In this document: piece after piece, positions 42,443 through 53,438 of the stretch
How positions within the stretch are numbered: position 1 is the stretch's first letter
Layout of the letters: each line of letters opens with the position of its first letter
Assembly (NCBI RefSeq): GCF_000142805.1
Contig: NC_013077.1
Coordinates: 1-64,000, forward strand
Length of the DNA stretch: 64,000 bases
DNA from: Lachancea thermotolerans CBS 6340
Lineage: Eukaryota > Ascomycota > Saccharomycetes > Saccharomycetales > Saccharomycetaceae
Direction of reading: 5' to 3'
Notes under the pieces: generated by a model
Database searches by the model: none
What the model saw: only the letters and a program-made list of their open reading frames with translations
Told to the model about the DNA's origin: nothing
Program-made: the position numbers and the translations under genes

Positions 42443-44149
42443 ATGCCTCACAGATCAAAAACTGCCTGTGCTTTATGCAAAGCCGAGAAGAAATGTTGCG
42501 ATAAGAAACGTCCGAAGTGTAGTCACTGCACAGATGAGAACGTTGCTTGCTCCTACCCTTTAACTTTGAGATGGGGAGGGAGACCTTACAAAGACAAAAC
42601 CAAGCAGATCAAAATACCTAAGAATACTGTACTTGTGGATGGAGTGCTAATGGTCAGAGATAAAAGTCATCTCTCCCCAAACAGATATGAGAGAAGGAGT
42701 CGCCTTGTTCTGATTAATGAAGGACCTGTTTTCACCAAAGATATTACGAAAGGCAAGGTTCGTAAGGCTGTGGAAGGTGCTTCAGAGGAATCGAGTGTTC
42801 AGATTTCGAATCCTTGCTATTTTACGCCCCAAGGCTCCATGCCCTCATTGAAACTGCTAAACTGCTCCTTGGAACACTCAACATTCTTTGAATTCTACGT
42901 TTACAAAACCTCCTATCATTTCGTGGCTCTGAACAAGGGCTGCAAGTCAAACCCTTTTCACACAATAGTCCCACAGATGGCCATGTTCAACCCATCTTTG
43001 ATGAAACTTGTCATGGCTTTCGGAGGAGAACATAGGGAGCGATTTCGCCGCCTGGAAAATCCGCAGTTGTGTTATTCGTTAGATGAAGATTTCGTGGGCA
43101 AGAAACCACTTACTATGACAGGACAGGAGCTTCTCAAGCAAGGCGTTATGGAGCTGGTTGATCAATTGGCATCTCCTAAGACAGTTATCGATGACACAGT
43201 CCTTGCAAGTGTGCTTGTTCTTGCGAGCTTCTGTATTTACTTTGGCACTATTGAGAATAAGTGGCATGCCCACTTGTATGGGGCTGAGGGAATCATTTTG
43301 AGAGAACTGAAAGAGAAATCAAAAATCGAAAAGGGTCTACTCCGTTATACTTGCGAACAGGGGCCTTACTTCTTTTTGAGAAGATGGTTTGCATATATGC
43401 GAATCTGGGGGTGCATATCTTCTGCAAGTTTCCGACAGAAGACAGTTGAAAGGCCTCTCTTGGAAATTGATTTTGAAGAGGCACAAGATCCAAGGAGACA
43501 TAAAAACGGCGATGTGGACTATGCTCTATATACAAGCGGGATGGAATCGCTTGTTCTCTCTTATCTCGCACAAGTGGCGAATCTGATTTTGAAGTCAGAA
43601 ACTCGGCCTCCAGGATCAGATAGGGAGTATATCTTTAGAGATGCTGTTGAGTTGGAGTATAAAATAATGAACTATTTGGGTAGCCGTAAGCAAGAAGGAG
43701 AAGCTTCTCTGAAACGATTTTTACCTTTAACTGAGGGGGCGCCATGCGACTCTACAAAGCAATATTCGATTCTAATTGCTACAAATATGCTTTTTGGGCT
43801 AACTGGAGTACTACAACTAAGGAGGAGGGTGCTAGGACTAACACATGAGAGCCTTTTGGTTCAAAATTTGGTCCTTAAAATAACAGATCTTATTGAAAAA
43901 AAACTATCAACAGGGACATTCGTCCAGCCTTGTTTACTCTTTTGCTTTTTCAGCTGCGGCTGTGAGTTGTTAGATGAGTCACTTGTACCAAAACGCACAC
44001 TGTTCTTGAACTTGTTGGATTCTCTAATTAGAGATGGAGTGGAAAGTGCACGGCAAGCGAGATCAGCCATGCAGGAGTGCTGGCGGACGTCCAAGCCCTG
44101 GTGGGAAGTCCTGAAGGAGCGAGGTCTTGACATTTGTTTTGCGATATGA
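42443..44149 (+). CDS. Zn2Cys6 (fungal binuclear cluster) transcription factor
   Basis: A 568-residue protein starts at the ATG at 42443 (the frame extends six codons upstream only to a TTG). The zinc cluster is at the very N-terminus: Cys9, 12, 19, 26, 29 and 36 with basic residues between, followed by 'YPLTLRWGGRPYKDKTK', a linker type seen in Uga3/ArgR2-like regulators. The rest is a mostly helical regulatory region of the fungal-specific transcription-factor family with no special motif. A nuclear DNA-binding activator or repressor is expected. Its 3' end faces the ketopantoate-reductase-family gene 322 bp away. Which genes it controls cannot be read. Confidence 0.93.
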   Translation: MPHRSKTACALCKAEKKCCDKKRPKCSHCTDENVACSYPLTLRWGGRPYKDKTKQIKIPKNTVLVDGVLMVRDKSHLSPNRYERRSRLVLINEGPVFTKDITKGKVRKAVEGASEESSVQISNPCYFTPQGSMPSLKLLNCSLEHSTFFEFYVYKTSYHFVALNKGCKSNPFHTIVPQMAMFNPSLMKLVMAFGGEHRERFRRLENPQLCYSLDEDFVGKKPLTMTGQELLKQGVMELVDQLASPKTVIDDTVLASVLVLASFCIYFGTIENKWHAHLYGAEGIILRELKEKSKIEKGLLRYTCEQGPYFFLRRWFAYMRIWGCISSASFRQKTVERPLLEIDFEEAQDPRRHKNGDVDYALYTSGMESLVLSYLAQVANLILKSETRPPGSDREYIFRDAVELEYKIMNYLGSRKQEGEASLKRFLPLTEGAPCDSTKQYSILIATNMLFGLTGVLQLRRRVLGLTHESLLVQNLVLKITDLIEKKLSTGTFVQPCLLFCFFSCGCELLDESLVPKRTLFLNLLDSLIRDGVESARQARSAMQECWRTSKPWWEVLKERGLDICFAI

Positions 44150-44471
44150 CCATTGAGCCCCGGAGCAGGCCAAGATCATTACTAAACAGTCAAAATCTCG
44201 TCTAGTTTCCCATAGAGACATCGATTTGGTAAGGCAACTGTGTGTACCGGAATGCCTAGCGCGCTTTATGGAAAATCGAGCATCTAGAACGTTCAAGGAT
44301 TGGTAGGTACTGCTCGGCACTACGGCCATCCACTCACACTTCAATTATTTTACATGACATATGAGCCTTTCTTTTTATGGCCAACCTTAGTTAAGTTTGA
44401 ACTCACAGAAAGAATACTCAACAACTTTATAGCATAATTCAAAAATATTCATAGGATATTAATAAAAACTT
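44150..44471. other. convergent 3' intergenic
   Basis: Spacer between the Zn2Cys6 factor and the reductase; holds both terminators. No gene. Confidence 0.6.
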
Positions 44472-45476
44472 CTATTTGGGTACCTGCCGTTCCTTGGGAA
44501 CGATTAACATTCCCCTTTTTTCCATAATCCTCCCTTGAACCACTTTAAGCAGATCATAGATCAAAGTTAAGTATGGAGCTTCAACTCCGTTTTTCTTCGC
44601 AATTCTGACCGGGTTTCCACAAATAACCTCAACTTCAAGCGGGTTTCCTTTATCAATGTCAACGAGCATGGAGGGCCTGTAATAGACTGGATCCTTTGAC
44701 CTAATCATGAAATCCATAAGCGCTTCAGAGAGCTCGACGCCATCTGACTTTGCAATAGCGATGACTTCTTTCATTGCCTTGCGAATTATCGAGTCGGTGC
44801 CGCCAAATATCTCCAGACGGCCAACATCTGCTTCAGTGAGAGCACAAACAGGGTTGAGACAAGCATTATAAACTAGCTTTCGCCATCTCGAGTATTTAAC
44901 GTTCTCGTCAAAAACACATTGGTTCTTATCATTTTTATACATGCTCACAAACCTTTTGCACACCTTTTCTTGATGCTCGTTGGTGAGGTTGACATTTTCA
45001 AAATATCCGACGCTAAGGAAATCTCGATCCGAATGCTCTATATGGCCTTTGACGTTTGAAGATGCAATCATGCTGACACCGCTCAATATCACGTTGCCGG
45101 GGCATTTAAAGAGAGCTTCGTCCTCAATTCCGATGCCGTTTTGGATAAGAACAATCGCGGTATCTTTTGAAACTGCTGGTGCAATGATGTCAATCATGCT
45201 CGAAACCCCTGGAATGCATTTGGTCGCTAACACAACATAATCGAAAGGGCCATACTGCTTACTAGCTTCAATACTGTTGACAACGTTACTGGGCCTATAA
45301 CGTATGCCCCGACCATAGTCGCAGGAATTAATTTTAAACCCGTTTTCAACAACATGTGCATAGTCTGATCGCAACACAGAGGTCACTGAGGATTCCCCTG
45401 AATACTCTAAAGCGAATGAAGCCATGGCGCCTACGCCACCTGCCCCTACAAGAAGGACATTTGGCTTGTTCGGCAT
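44472..45476 (-). CDS. ketopantoate reductase (ApbA/PanE) family protein
   Basis: A 334-residue NAD(P)-dependent reductase. The N-terminal Rossmann fold has 'VLLVGAGGVGAMA' (8-19). The middle has 'VVLATKC' and 'IQNGIG' (Asn113), and the C-terminal helical domain has 'RWRKLVYNACLNPVCALT' with the family's catalytic Lys (Lys200) and Asn204/Asn208. The family reduces 2-dehydropantoate to pantoate in CoA synthesis, but yeasts carry extra paralogues (many subtelomeric) that act on other keto acids or diketones. The location and neighbours favour such an accessory paralogue over the essential Pan5-type gene. Start: ATG at 45474-45476 right before the fold. Probably cytosolic. Confidence 0.92.
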   Translation of the reverse strand: MPNKPNVLLVGAGGVGAMASFALEYSGESSVTSVLRSDYAHVVENGFKINSCDYGRGIRYRPSNVVNSIEASKQYGPFDYVVLATKCIPGVSSMIDIIAPAVSKDTAIVLIQNGIGIEDEALFKCPGNVILSGVSMIASSNVKGHIEHSDRDFLSVGYFENVNLTNEHQEKVCKRFVSMYKNDKNQCVFDENVKYSRWRKLVYNACLNPVCALTEADVGRLEIFGGTDSIIRKAMKEVIAIAKSDGVELSEALMDFMIRSKDPVYYRPSMLVDIDKGNPLEVEVICGNPVRIAKKNGVEAPYLTLIYDLLKVVQGRIMEKRGMLIVPKERQVPK

Positions 45477-46252
45477 TGCTAGCTAGTATATGAGGCTTTT
45501 AACCAAGTACCAGTAGACTTGGTTTCAGAACCTTGTTATTGAAGTAGATCAAATACTTGGAATGATTGATAGTAATCTAGGGATCGAATCGTTAGCTTAT
45601 AGCTTACCCATCAATAGACAGAAAGGATGACTCAGCTTCATCGTTCTGAGTGCTAGCTGTCACAGTTTTGTGTGATACCGCCGAGAGGAGACCACCTTCG
45701 TAATAGACAAGTGAATAAACCTGGGGTGTTGAATCGATTCCGTTCTTACCACAGAACGCTCTCAGGCTTATTATTTCTACCAAATTACCTCTTTATGTGA
45801 AGGTCGCCCTCGGCACCGACGAGTTGCTGTTGCGCAGAGATGGCGCCAACCACATCGTGGACCTGCAAGCCTACTGATTGCAAGACAGTTTTTTATTCGC
45901 TGAATGAGGCATTCTTTGAAAACATTTACATCATTTTTTTTTATTTAGAAAGGTTACGGTGTGGCTTGTTGGTTTTGTATAGTGACACTTCGAACGCAAC
46001 CGTAATTTTCTAGTGTTTTTCGCATTCGTAGCTACTAGCGCTGTGATCTCAATTGCCTAGCAGACCAACTTATGCGGCGAAATTTTCTGCTCTAGCGTCG
46101 TAAAAGTTACCTGCGCGCTCCATCTCTGTCGTCAAGTCAGTCGATACATATATTACTGATGTATTGTTCTCACGTCACATTTCTCAACACAAGGAGAGGC
46201 AACGTCCGGTATGTGTCTTCATGTGGATGTCGAAGTAACTTGAGTGCGTCGA
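45477..46252. other. intergenic with short protein-like fragments
   Basis: Plus strand near 45735-45874 encodes 'YVKVALGTDELLLRRDGANH' then 'IVDLQAY' and a stop, about 50 codons open. The minus strand nearby also reads protein-like ('VYSLVYYEGGLLSAVSHKT'). Probably the debris of one or two lost genes; not identified. Confidence 0.35.
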
Positions 46253-47173
46253 CTACTCATACATTGGGAAAGGAGCCCAGGAAGGAGACACGTACCTTTT
46301 GCTACCTAGTTTCTCGAGGATCTTCGAAATTTGTTGAACGTCGTTGCTGCTTAGCTTCACAATTTTCAGATTAGATTGCACTCTCTTGGAGTTTACCGAC
46401 TTTGGTAGAATACAGTAACCTCTCGTAACACCCCAACTAATCAGAATTTGGGCAGGCTCAACCTGGTGTTTCTCAGCGAGCTTGATAAGATCAGGATCTG
46501 TTAACATCGAAGACTCGCTGGAGCCTAGCGGAGAATATGCTTCAACTATAATGCCTTTTGATTTGCAATATTCGATCAGCTCATCCTGTGGCAATTGTGG
46601 GTGGATCTCAATCTGGTTCGCGGCCGGGACACTTAAACCAAGCTCAGGCTTTAAGATTTCCTCGATGTTTTTAATTGAAAAGTTCGACACTCCGATAGCT
46701 TTTGTCTTCCCCGATTTAGGCAAGTCTTGCATGAGCTGCCAAGTTTTCACAAAACTCCACCCATCGATATCAACATCCCTTGCACCATCAGCTCTAACCG
46801 GGATTGAAAGAACGTTGCCATCTTTGATAAGGTCTGTTTTCAACGCCACCGGGAAGTGCATCAGGTAAAGATCAACATAATCAAGCCCCAACCTCTCTAG
46901 TGAAGCGTTAAGAGCGGATTGTGGGTCTCTTTGCTGGGTACACCAAAGTTTGGTGGTGACAAAAATCTTTTCTCGAGGAACTCCAGAATCTCTTATCGCT
47001 CTGCCTACCGCAGCTTCGTTGCGGTAAATTGCAGCTGTGTCAATGTGCCGATAGCCACTTTCGAGAGCAGCAAGCACTGCGCGGTAGGTGTCTCCGTCTG
47101 CAGCTTTCCACGTGCCCAAGCCGAGCACAGGAATTGGCTTGCCAGTGTTCATTTGCAGTTCAAGAGTGGCCAT
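46253..47173 (-). CDS. aldo-keto reductase, GCY1/YPR1 type
   Basis: A 306-residue aldo-keto reductase (the frame extends nine codons upstream only to a GTG; the ATG at 47173 is used). It matches S. cerevisiae Gcy1/Ypr1 over its length: 'GLGTWKA', 'ALESGYRHIDTAAIYRNE', 'VPREKIFVTTKLWCTQ', 'LDYVDLYLMHFP', 'KTKAIGVSNFS', 'IVEAYSPLGS' and 'ILPKSVNSKRV'. The catalytic tetrad is Asp45, Tyr50, Lys75 and His106. It should be an NADPH-dependent (beta/alpha)8 barrel reducing aldehydes or ketones, or oxidising glycerol as proposed for Gcy1. Cytosolic. The 3' end is 'PSWAPFPMYE', close to the usual family end. Confidence 0.95.
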   Translation of the reverse strand: MATLELQMNTGKPIPVLGLGTWKAADGDTYRAVLAALESGYRHIDTAAIYRNEAAVGRAIRDSGVPREKIFVTTKLWCTQQRDPQSALNASLERLGLDYVDLYLMHFPVALKTDLIKDGNVLSIPVRADGARDVDIDGWSFVKTWQLMQDLPKSGKTKAIGVSNFSIKNIEEILKPELGLSVPAANQIEIHPQLPQDELIEYCKSKGIIVEAYSPLGSSESSMLTDPDLIKLAEKHQVEPAQILISWGVTRGYCILPKSVNSKRVQSNLKIVKLSSNDVQQISKILEKLGSKRYVSPSWAPFPMYE

Positions 47174-49571
47174 GTTGTCCTCGCGTTTTAAGGCCCGCAC
47201 TGAACATCATGTTTGTCTGCCTTTTGCTGCTCGCCCGCGCGTCACTCTCCTTTATATATGAAGGCTTGTTGTGAGTTTCGGACCAAAAATATCAAGATAA
47301 CAGTATGTGTAAATATGTCCAATTACTAATGTGCTTCTCAAAGGGGCATGCGAGAATAACGAAAGCGCGGTGCAACAGGCTTCAACATAGCTATATCACA
47401 GTATGTTTCTGATGGATACGCTACTCTTGTTGTGTTCCCGAATAGGAAGGACAATCAATTTCTTATCACTTTAACGATGAAAAGCGCACCGTTAGGTCAG
47501 AGCCACTTTTAAGTAGTAGGTTAAGAAAGCTTTACTAGCTACCTCAATCGCCGGGGCAAGAAAGATGTAGTCCAAGGAGTTTCATAAGTGAAGCTTGTTG
47601 CTCTGCGCTCGCAAATACGGTTAAAGCTTGATATAATTTAAAAGCACAAAACGAGGGAACCTGTACGCTCCCACGCCAAGAAACTTGATACCCTGTCGGA
47701 CATTTGGAAAAGACAATCGGAAAAATTGGCGTTTTCAAATGAAATCAAATGATAGAGGCAGTTCGTCGTTCCAACTAATAGTGCGAAAGTTAAGCATATT
47801 TTGGAATAGTAATGCTACGAGACAAACAGGGCTATCCCAGTTCTATCAAAGCATATTTCTCAGCATACTTCCCAATGTACTCCCTAGCAAGATCCTCTTT
47901 GAAAAGGAGTTACCACTAGCCATAAATCTCTCTTCAAGAGCTAATGTCCAAACGAAATATTACACATCTCAAAGAACAACGATCCGGGTTGAAAAGCACA
48001 AAGCTTACAGCTGTATTTCTCGGCTCGGCTTACTTCCCCTATTCAAAACTTTGAAGCTGTACAGCGTCGACAACAAATATCAAGAACAAATTTCTATGGT
48101 TTTGCGCGCATATGCACGCGTCCATCTCGCAAATTATGTTTCTTAGGGACGCGGGTGCTACGAACTGCACCATGCAACCTCTGAAACGAATGAGCTTGAG
48201 TTTATATAACCACAGATAACCCATCCAACGCATTTTTATCTGAGTTTGTCTTTCCGAAGCTAATGAACCTGGTTTAATGACACCGGTTATTAACAGGACA
48301 AAGGTGGTACAGACTCTGTGCTTTTTAACTTGCGGCGTGGAATAACTTTGGCGAATTTGGAGAAGAAAACTTACTTTAAAGACCTGCTTTAAATGAAGCG
48401 TTAGCAGCGTATCTTTTCTGCACTAGAACTGAAGTTGACTGCCGGCAAGAGGAGAAAGCCGAAAAGTGAGAAGATAGACTGCAGATAAAGATGGAAATTG
48501 TGGTTTTTGCATCTATGCTGATCATTCTGTGATCATTGCGCTTGTCTATCTTATCATCAACTACTCCCAGGTCTCATGTTTATTTTATTGCAACATTGAT
48601 CTTTTTAAGGCAAAGCCTTGTCGGGCATCGAGCCGTTCTCTTGTGCTATATGCTGCAATATTGTGACAAGGGAGTGTCATTTAGCAACTAACGCCGAACC
48701 CCCCCCTTTGAAGGATTCCCAGAGTGGTGAAGTTTATATAAGGTGAGCTGCTTCAGCTGTGCTTTTGTTTTTCCAAGAAGTTTTAGACACGTCGATCTTT
48801 CCGACCCCAGCAGTTACAAGTAATCTGCGGTTGCCACAGAGGTTCACAAAGCTAACCTGTTTGACGCAGCTTTTGTTTATCTGGGCACAGAGGTCGCTAG
48901 CTTTGGCCTCGTTACTTCGAGAGCTCAGCGTATCAACCATACTAGAAAGATACAAGACAGACAACCAGGCTATGACATTCACAAATATGCTAAGATTTAT
49001 GACCTTCTGGCTGTCTCTCTGAACAACGCTGGGTACTGTTTTATAAAAAAGGAACTCAGGTAAAACGGTTCCTTCCTTGGCAAAAAAGGCTCTGTTGGTT
49101 ATATTCTCACTAGTTTAACATGGTGTCAAATAACCCATAAATAGCACAAAAGATTTTGCGATAACCGCCTAACAATACAATCAAAAACCTAGTGTCGCCT
49201 CCAAAACTAGTTTCAAGAGCAAGACTGGTACCTAAAAGGAGCATTCGAGTTCAAACTTAAGAGTAACTAGATAGACAACGACCACCTTTTCTCACATCTT
49301 TTCTGTTTTCGGGAGGCGACATCCAAGGTCCTCAGTAGAGGGGACTTGAATATCGATGCAAACATTTCTGAGGAGAATAACTGAAATACGAGAAAATACT
49401 GATTCCTTTGATGTTCCCAAGGATGCCAGGTCGTATATGTAGGTCAACCATGTTGATAGAAAAACTTATTCTTAATACTTATGCCAGTTTAGGCGACGAA
49501 CTAAATGTATGTATATTAGTAGACTCTATAAGCTGTAGTAGTTCCTTGCAGGGTATCTCGATCGAAGGAAA
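47174..49571. other. 2.4 kb intergenic between AKR and the adhesin
   Basis: A 153-codon frame at 47685-48146 and a 82-codon minus-strand frame at 48734-48982 (with a hydrophobic start but no ATG) are not recognised. Contains the AKR promoter on the left and the adhesin 3' region on the right. Confidence 0.45.
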
Positions 49572-52500
49572 TCACAACAGGGCTAGTGGGATAGCCAAAA
49601 GAAGACCAGCTCTTAGCTTGTTGGCAGCACCCTCGAAGGTAGAGACGCCAGCCGTAGTAGAGACGGCAGCGACGGAGGAAGAAGACTGCACCTCAAGAGA
49701 AGAAGATGGAGTTTGGGTGACGTATGAACCAGAAGCGCCTGGGGTAGTGTAAGAACCGCTGTAAGCTGGAGAAGATTCAACAGATTTTGTTTGCGAACCC
49801 GATGGAGAAGCAGCCTCAGTCTTTTGAGCAGAGCTCAATGGAGCTGTGGTGGTGTAGACAGTCTCAGTACCAGAGATGGTGCTGGTAGTAACAATCTCAG
49901 AGTTAGCTGGGCCAGGAGAGGTTGTTTCGACAGCAGAGCTCACTGGGCATGTAGTGGTGTAGATGGTTGTTGTGCCCGATACGGTGTCGGTCACGATAGA
50001 CTCAGTGACAGGTGTGCCGGAAGCGGAGGAGACAACAACAGACTCGGAGCTAGCTGGAGCAGTAGTAGCTGGCTGAGATTCACTGGCTGGCAAGGTGGTG
50101 GTGTAAGAAGTCACAGTGCCGGAAGCGGAGGAGACAACAACAGACTCGGAGCTAGCTGGAGCAGTAGTAGCTGGCTGAGATTCACTGGCTGGCAAGGTGG
50201 TGGTGTAAGAAGTCACAGTGCCGGAAACAGAGGAGACAAGAACAGTCTTGGCATTATCAGGGCCAGTGGTAGTTGGCTCGACTTCCGTGATAGGGCAGGT
50301 AGTGGTGTAAGAGGTAACGGTGCCAGATTCAGTAACAGTGACCACTGACTCAGTCTGTGCAGGCCCAGTTGTAGTTGGCAAAGTGCTTTCAGGACAAGTT
50401 GTGGTGAAAATGGTAGTCGTTCCAGAAACAGCGCTTTTAACAATGGTTTGACAAGTAGAAGTAGTTGGGATAGAGCCAGAGGTAGCTGGAACGGAGCCAG
50501 AAGTAGCTGGGGTACCGGAGGTAGCTGGGGTAGTCTCAGAAGTAGCTGGGACAGAGCCAGAAGTAGCTGGGGTACCGGAGGTAGCTGGGACGGAACCAGA
50601 AGTAGCTGGGGTAGTCTCAGAAGTAGCTGGGACAGAGCCAGAAGTAGCTGGGGTACCGGAAGTAGCTGGGACGGAACCAGAAGTAGCTGGGGTAGTCTCA
50701 GAAGTAGCTGGGACAGAGCCAGAAGTAGCTGGGGTACCGGAGGTAGCTGGGGTAGTCTCAGAAGTAGCTGGGACGGAACCAGAAGTAGCTGGGGTACCGG
50801 AGGTAGCTGGGACGGAACCAGAAGTAGCTGGGGTAGTCTCAGAAGTAGCTGGGACAGAGCCAGAAGTAGCTGGGGTACCGGAGGTAGCTGGGGTAGTCTC
50901 AGAAGTAGCTGGGACGGAACCAGAAGTAGCTGGGGTACCGGAGGTAGCTGGGATGGAACCAGAAGTAGCTGGGGTAGTCTCAGAAGTAGCTGGGACAGAG
51001 CCAGAAGTAGCTGGGGTACCGGAAGTAGCTGGGACGGAACCAGAAGTAGCTGGGGTAGTCTCAGAAGTAGCTGGGACAGAGCCAGAAGTAGCTGGGGTAC
51101 CGGAGGTAGCTGGGACGGAACCAGAAGTAGCTGGGGTAGTCTCAGAAGTAGCTGGGACAGAGCCAGAAGTAGCTGGGGTACCGGAAGTAGCTGGGGTAGT
51201 CTCAGAAGTAGCTGGGACGGAACCAGAAGTAGCTGGGGTACCGGAGGTAGCTGGGACGGAACCAGAAGTAGCTGGGACAGAGCCAGAAGTAGCTGGGGTA
51301 CCGGAGCCAGAGGTGACTGGGGTAGAGCTCAAAGAAACTGGGTAGGAGGTGGATCCAGTACCAGCAGCAGTGGTAGTGTTGTGGTAGTATGGAGTACTAT
51401 GTGGAACCGAGGAAACTGGAGCGCTGGAGCTTGGAGCAGAAGAAACTGGAGTCGAAGAGGTCTCAGAGACTGGAGTGGAGCAGGTGGTGGTGTAGACGGT
51501 GGTCGACCCAGACACAGTGCTGGTCACAACAGTTTGGCAGGTAGAAGAAGACTCAGAGACTGGAGCGCTGGAGCTTGGAGCAGAAGACACTGGGGTCGAA
51601 GAGAACTCGGAGACTGGAGCGCTAGAGCTTGGAGCAGAAGAAACTGGAGTCGAAGAGAACTCGGAAACTGGAGCGCTGGAGCTTGGAGCAGAAGACACTG
51701 GGGTCGAAGAGAACTCGGAGACTGGAGCGCTAGAGCTTGGAGCGGTGGTCTCTGGAGTCGAAGAGGTCTCGGAAACTGGAGTGGAGCAGGTGGTGGTGTA
51801 GACGGTGGTCGACCCAGACACAGTGCTGGTCACAACAGTTTGGCAGGTTGAGGAGCTCTCGGAAACTGGAGCGCTGGAGCTTGGAGCAGAAGACACTGGG
51901 GTCGAAGAGAACTCGGAGACTGGAGCGCTGGAGCTTGGAGCAGACGTCACAGGAACAGAAGAGTTGCCAAAGCCTGAAGAACTGGAGCTTGGGTAGTAGG
52001 TGGTACCTGGGACAGTAGTGCCAGGAGATGTGGAGCAGCTACGAGTGCCTGGGATAGTGGTGCCTGGGGCAGTGCTTGGTCCAACAGGAGTCTCTGGGGT
52101 AGTAGTCTCGGAAACTGGAGTGGAGCAGGTGGTGGTGTAGACGGTGGTCGAACCAGACACAGTGCTGGTCACAACAGTTTGGCAGGTTGAGGAGCTCTCG
52201 GAAACTGGAGCGCTGGAGCTTGGGTAGTAGGTGGTACTAGGAACAGTAGTTCCAGGAGCAGTAGATGGGGTGAGAGGAGTGGTAGACTTTGACTTTTTGG
52301 TGCACGAAGTCTTAGAGAACTTGCTCTTAGTGCACGATGGCTTGGTGTGCGTCTCAGTAGTTTCGGTGCTTGGAGTCTCAGGAGTGGTCTGAGTCTTGCT
52401 CTTGGTGCACGAAGTCTTAGAGAACTTGCTCTTAGTGCACGATGGCTTGGTGTGCGTCTCAGTAGTTTCGGTGCTTGGAGTCTCAGGAGTGGTCTGAGTC

Positions 52501-53438
52501 TTGCTCTTGGTGCACGAAGTCTTAGAGAACTTGCTCTTAGTGCACGATGGCTTGGTGTGTGTCTCAGTGGTTTCGGTGCTTGGAGTCTCAGGAGTAGTCT
52601 GAGTCTTGCTCTTAGTACATGATGGTTTGGTGTATGTTTCGGTAGTTTCGGTGCTTGAAGACTCAGAAGTGGTCTGGGTCTTACTCTTGGTGCACGAGGT
52701 AGTCGTAGGCTTGTTCTTGGTACACGAAGTGGTCGTAGGCTTGTTCTTGGTGCAAGTCTTCGAAGTAGCAGAGGTCAATTGAGTGGTAGAAAAGACGGAT
52801 GAGGCAGAAGAAGCTCCGCAGCTAGATTTGCCAGAGCACTGATAAGACCAGTAGAATCCTGGGGCGTCAGTCTTGGAGTGGCCTTGGTTGTCGTAGTTGT
52901 TACAGCCAGTAATCAAACCAAACGACTTGCTGTTACCATAAACATCGCACTGATTGTTGTAGTCATACTGAATCTGGAAGTTTGGCATCCACACTCTACA
53001 GTTGCTGGTGTCTTCTTGACCGTACACTCTGAAGGTAGCATCGTAGTCGGTAGGGCTGTCGACCTTAGCAATGTTGTTATTTCTGTCATACAACCAGAAG
53101 GTGCCGCCGTCAGGCCCATTGATACCAATAACCTTCAAACCATCAATACAGCTGATGGCGATGTTCTTCTCACCTTGCACGTGAACTGTGATCTCATAGA
53201 TGTTGTCCTTGACCCACTGGACCTTTTTCATGGAGATGTCATAGAGCATCTGGCCAGTGTTTTTGGGCTTCCAGGTGAAGTCCAGGTTAGGGCATCCGTT
53301 GGTGATTTCTGTGCAAGTTGCTTGGCTCTCTTTGGGGCCTGTGTTTTGACGTGGGTTTGAGCATCTTTTCTGAAGAGGCGAACCTACGGCAGTGCTAGTC
53401 AACGCTGTTAGCGCTGAGAGAGCCCAAATACAACGCAT
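49572..53438 (-). CDS. FLO11: FLO11-type GPI-anchored cell-wall adhesin
   Basis: A 1288-residue protein from the ATG at 53438 (frame open upstream only to TTG). It has a signal peptide (residues 1-19), a Kex2-like KR at 24-25, then a Flo11 domain at about 42-205. That domain carries 'TNGCPNLDF', '[15 protein letters not shown]', '[10 protein letters not shown]' and '[21 protein letters not shown]', very close to S. cerevisiae Flo11/Muc1. The stalk follows: Cys/Lys-Thr 'SCTKSK' units, 'SSAPVSE' units, beta-prone '[13 protein letters not shown]' cassettes, 'PATSG' units and more cassettes. The C-terminus '[18 protein letters not shown]' is a GPI signal. The family mediates homotypic cell adhesion, invasive growth, flor and mats. 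No break is seen. The stalk should be heavily O-mannosylated. Confidence 0.95.
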   Translation of the reverse strand: MRCIWALSALTALTSTAVGSPLQKRCSNPRQNTGPKESQATCTEITNGCPNLDFTWKPKNTGQMLYDISMKKVQWVKDNIYEITVHVQGEKNIAISCIDGLKVIGINGPDGGTFWLYDRNNNIAKVDSPTDYDATFRVYGQEDTSNCRVWMPNFQIQYDYNNQCDVYGNSKSFGLITGCNNYDNQGHSKTDAPGFYWSYQCSGKSSCGASSASSVFSTTQLTSATSKTCTKNKPTTTSCTKNKPTTTSCTKSKTQTTSESSSTETTETYTKPSCTKSKTQTTPETPSTETTETHTKPSCTKSKFSKTSCTKSKTQTTPETPSTETTETHTKPSCTKSKFSKTSCTKSKTQTTPETPSTETTETHTKPSCTKSKFSKTSCTKKSKSTTPLTPSTAPGTTVPSTTYYPSSSAPVSESSSTCQTVVTSTVSGSTTVYTTTCSTPVSETTTPETPVGPSTAPGTTIPGTRSCSTSPGTTVPGTTYYPSSSSSGFGNSSVPVTSAPSSSAPVSEFSSTPVSSAPSSSAPVSESSSTCQTVVTSTVSGSTTVYTTTCSTPVSETSSTPETTAPSSSAPVSEFSSTPVSSAPSSSAPVSEFSSTPVSSAPSSSAPVSEFSSTPVSSAPSSSAPVSESSSTCQTVVTSTVSGSTTVYTTTCSTPVSETSSTPVSSAPSSSAPVSSVPHSTPYYHNTTTAAGTGSTSYPVSLSSTPVTSGSGTPATSGSVPATSGSVPATSGTPATSGSVPATSETTPATSGTPATSGSVPATSETTPATSGSVPATSGTPATSGSVPATSETTPATSGSVPATSGTPATSGSVPATSETTPATSGSIPATSGTPATSGSVPATSETTPATSGTPATSGSVPATSETTPATSGSVPATSGTPATSGSVPATSETTPATSGTPATSGSVPATSETTPATSGSVPATSGTPATSGSVPATSETTPATSGSVPATSGTPATSGSVPATSETTPATSGTPATSGSVPATSGSIPTTSTCQTIVKSAVSGTTTIFTTTCPESTLPTTTGPAQTESVVTVTESGTVTSYTTTCPITEVEPTTTGPDNAKTVLVSSVSGTVTSYTTTLPASESQPATTAPASSESVVVSSASGTVTSYTTTLPASESQPATTAPASSESVVVSSASGTPVTESIVTDTVSGTTTIYTTTCPVSSAVETTSPGPANSEIVTTSTISGTETVYTTTAPLSSAQKTEAASPSGSQTKSVESSPAYSGSYTTPGASGSYVTQTPSSSLEVQSSSSVAAVSTTAGVSTFEGAANKLRAGLLLAIPLALL
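50014..50260 (-). repeat. 102-bp coding repeat in the adhesin stalk
   Basis: The motif gtgccggaa recurs at 50014, 50116 and 50218. The first two units are practically identical and encode '[20 protein letters not shown]'. High identity points to recent duplication or conversion. Confidence 0.85.
50465..51312 (-). repeat. PATSG-type coding minisatellite (18-21 bp units)
   Basis: About 850 bp of [13 protein letters not shown] and ETTPATS units, organised in higher-order blocks of about 27 residues (81 bp) and variants of them. Units differ by only a few silent or conservative changes. The opposite strand stays open for 467 codons across the array as a by-product. Confidence 0.9.
51420..51960 (-). 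repeat. 54-bp SSAPVSE-type coding repeat with amyloid-like cassettes
   Basis: Units of 18 residues ([18 protein letters not shown]) repeat, interrupted by '[20 protein letters not shown]' cassettes at about 51485-51545 and 51785-51845 (a further one lies at 52130-52190). Confidence 0.85.
52290..52680 (-). repeat. 105-bp SCTKSK coding repeat, three full units plus a partial one
   Basis: The sequence gcacgatgg recurs at 52332, 52437 and 52542 (105-bp spacing), and a shorter unit follows. Each unit encodes two Cys (SCTKSK ... [10 protein letters not shown]), so the stalk next to the Flo11 domain is Cys-rich, as in S. cerevisiae Flo11. Confidence 0.9.

Noticed and set aside
48734-49022. Small secreted-protein-like minus-strand frame
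   Set aside because: Hydrophobic start but no ATG before the coding-like part, and no recognisable family.
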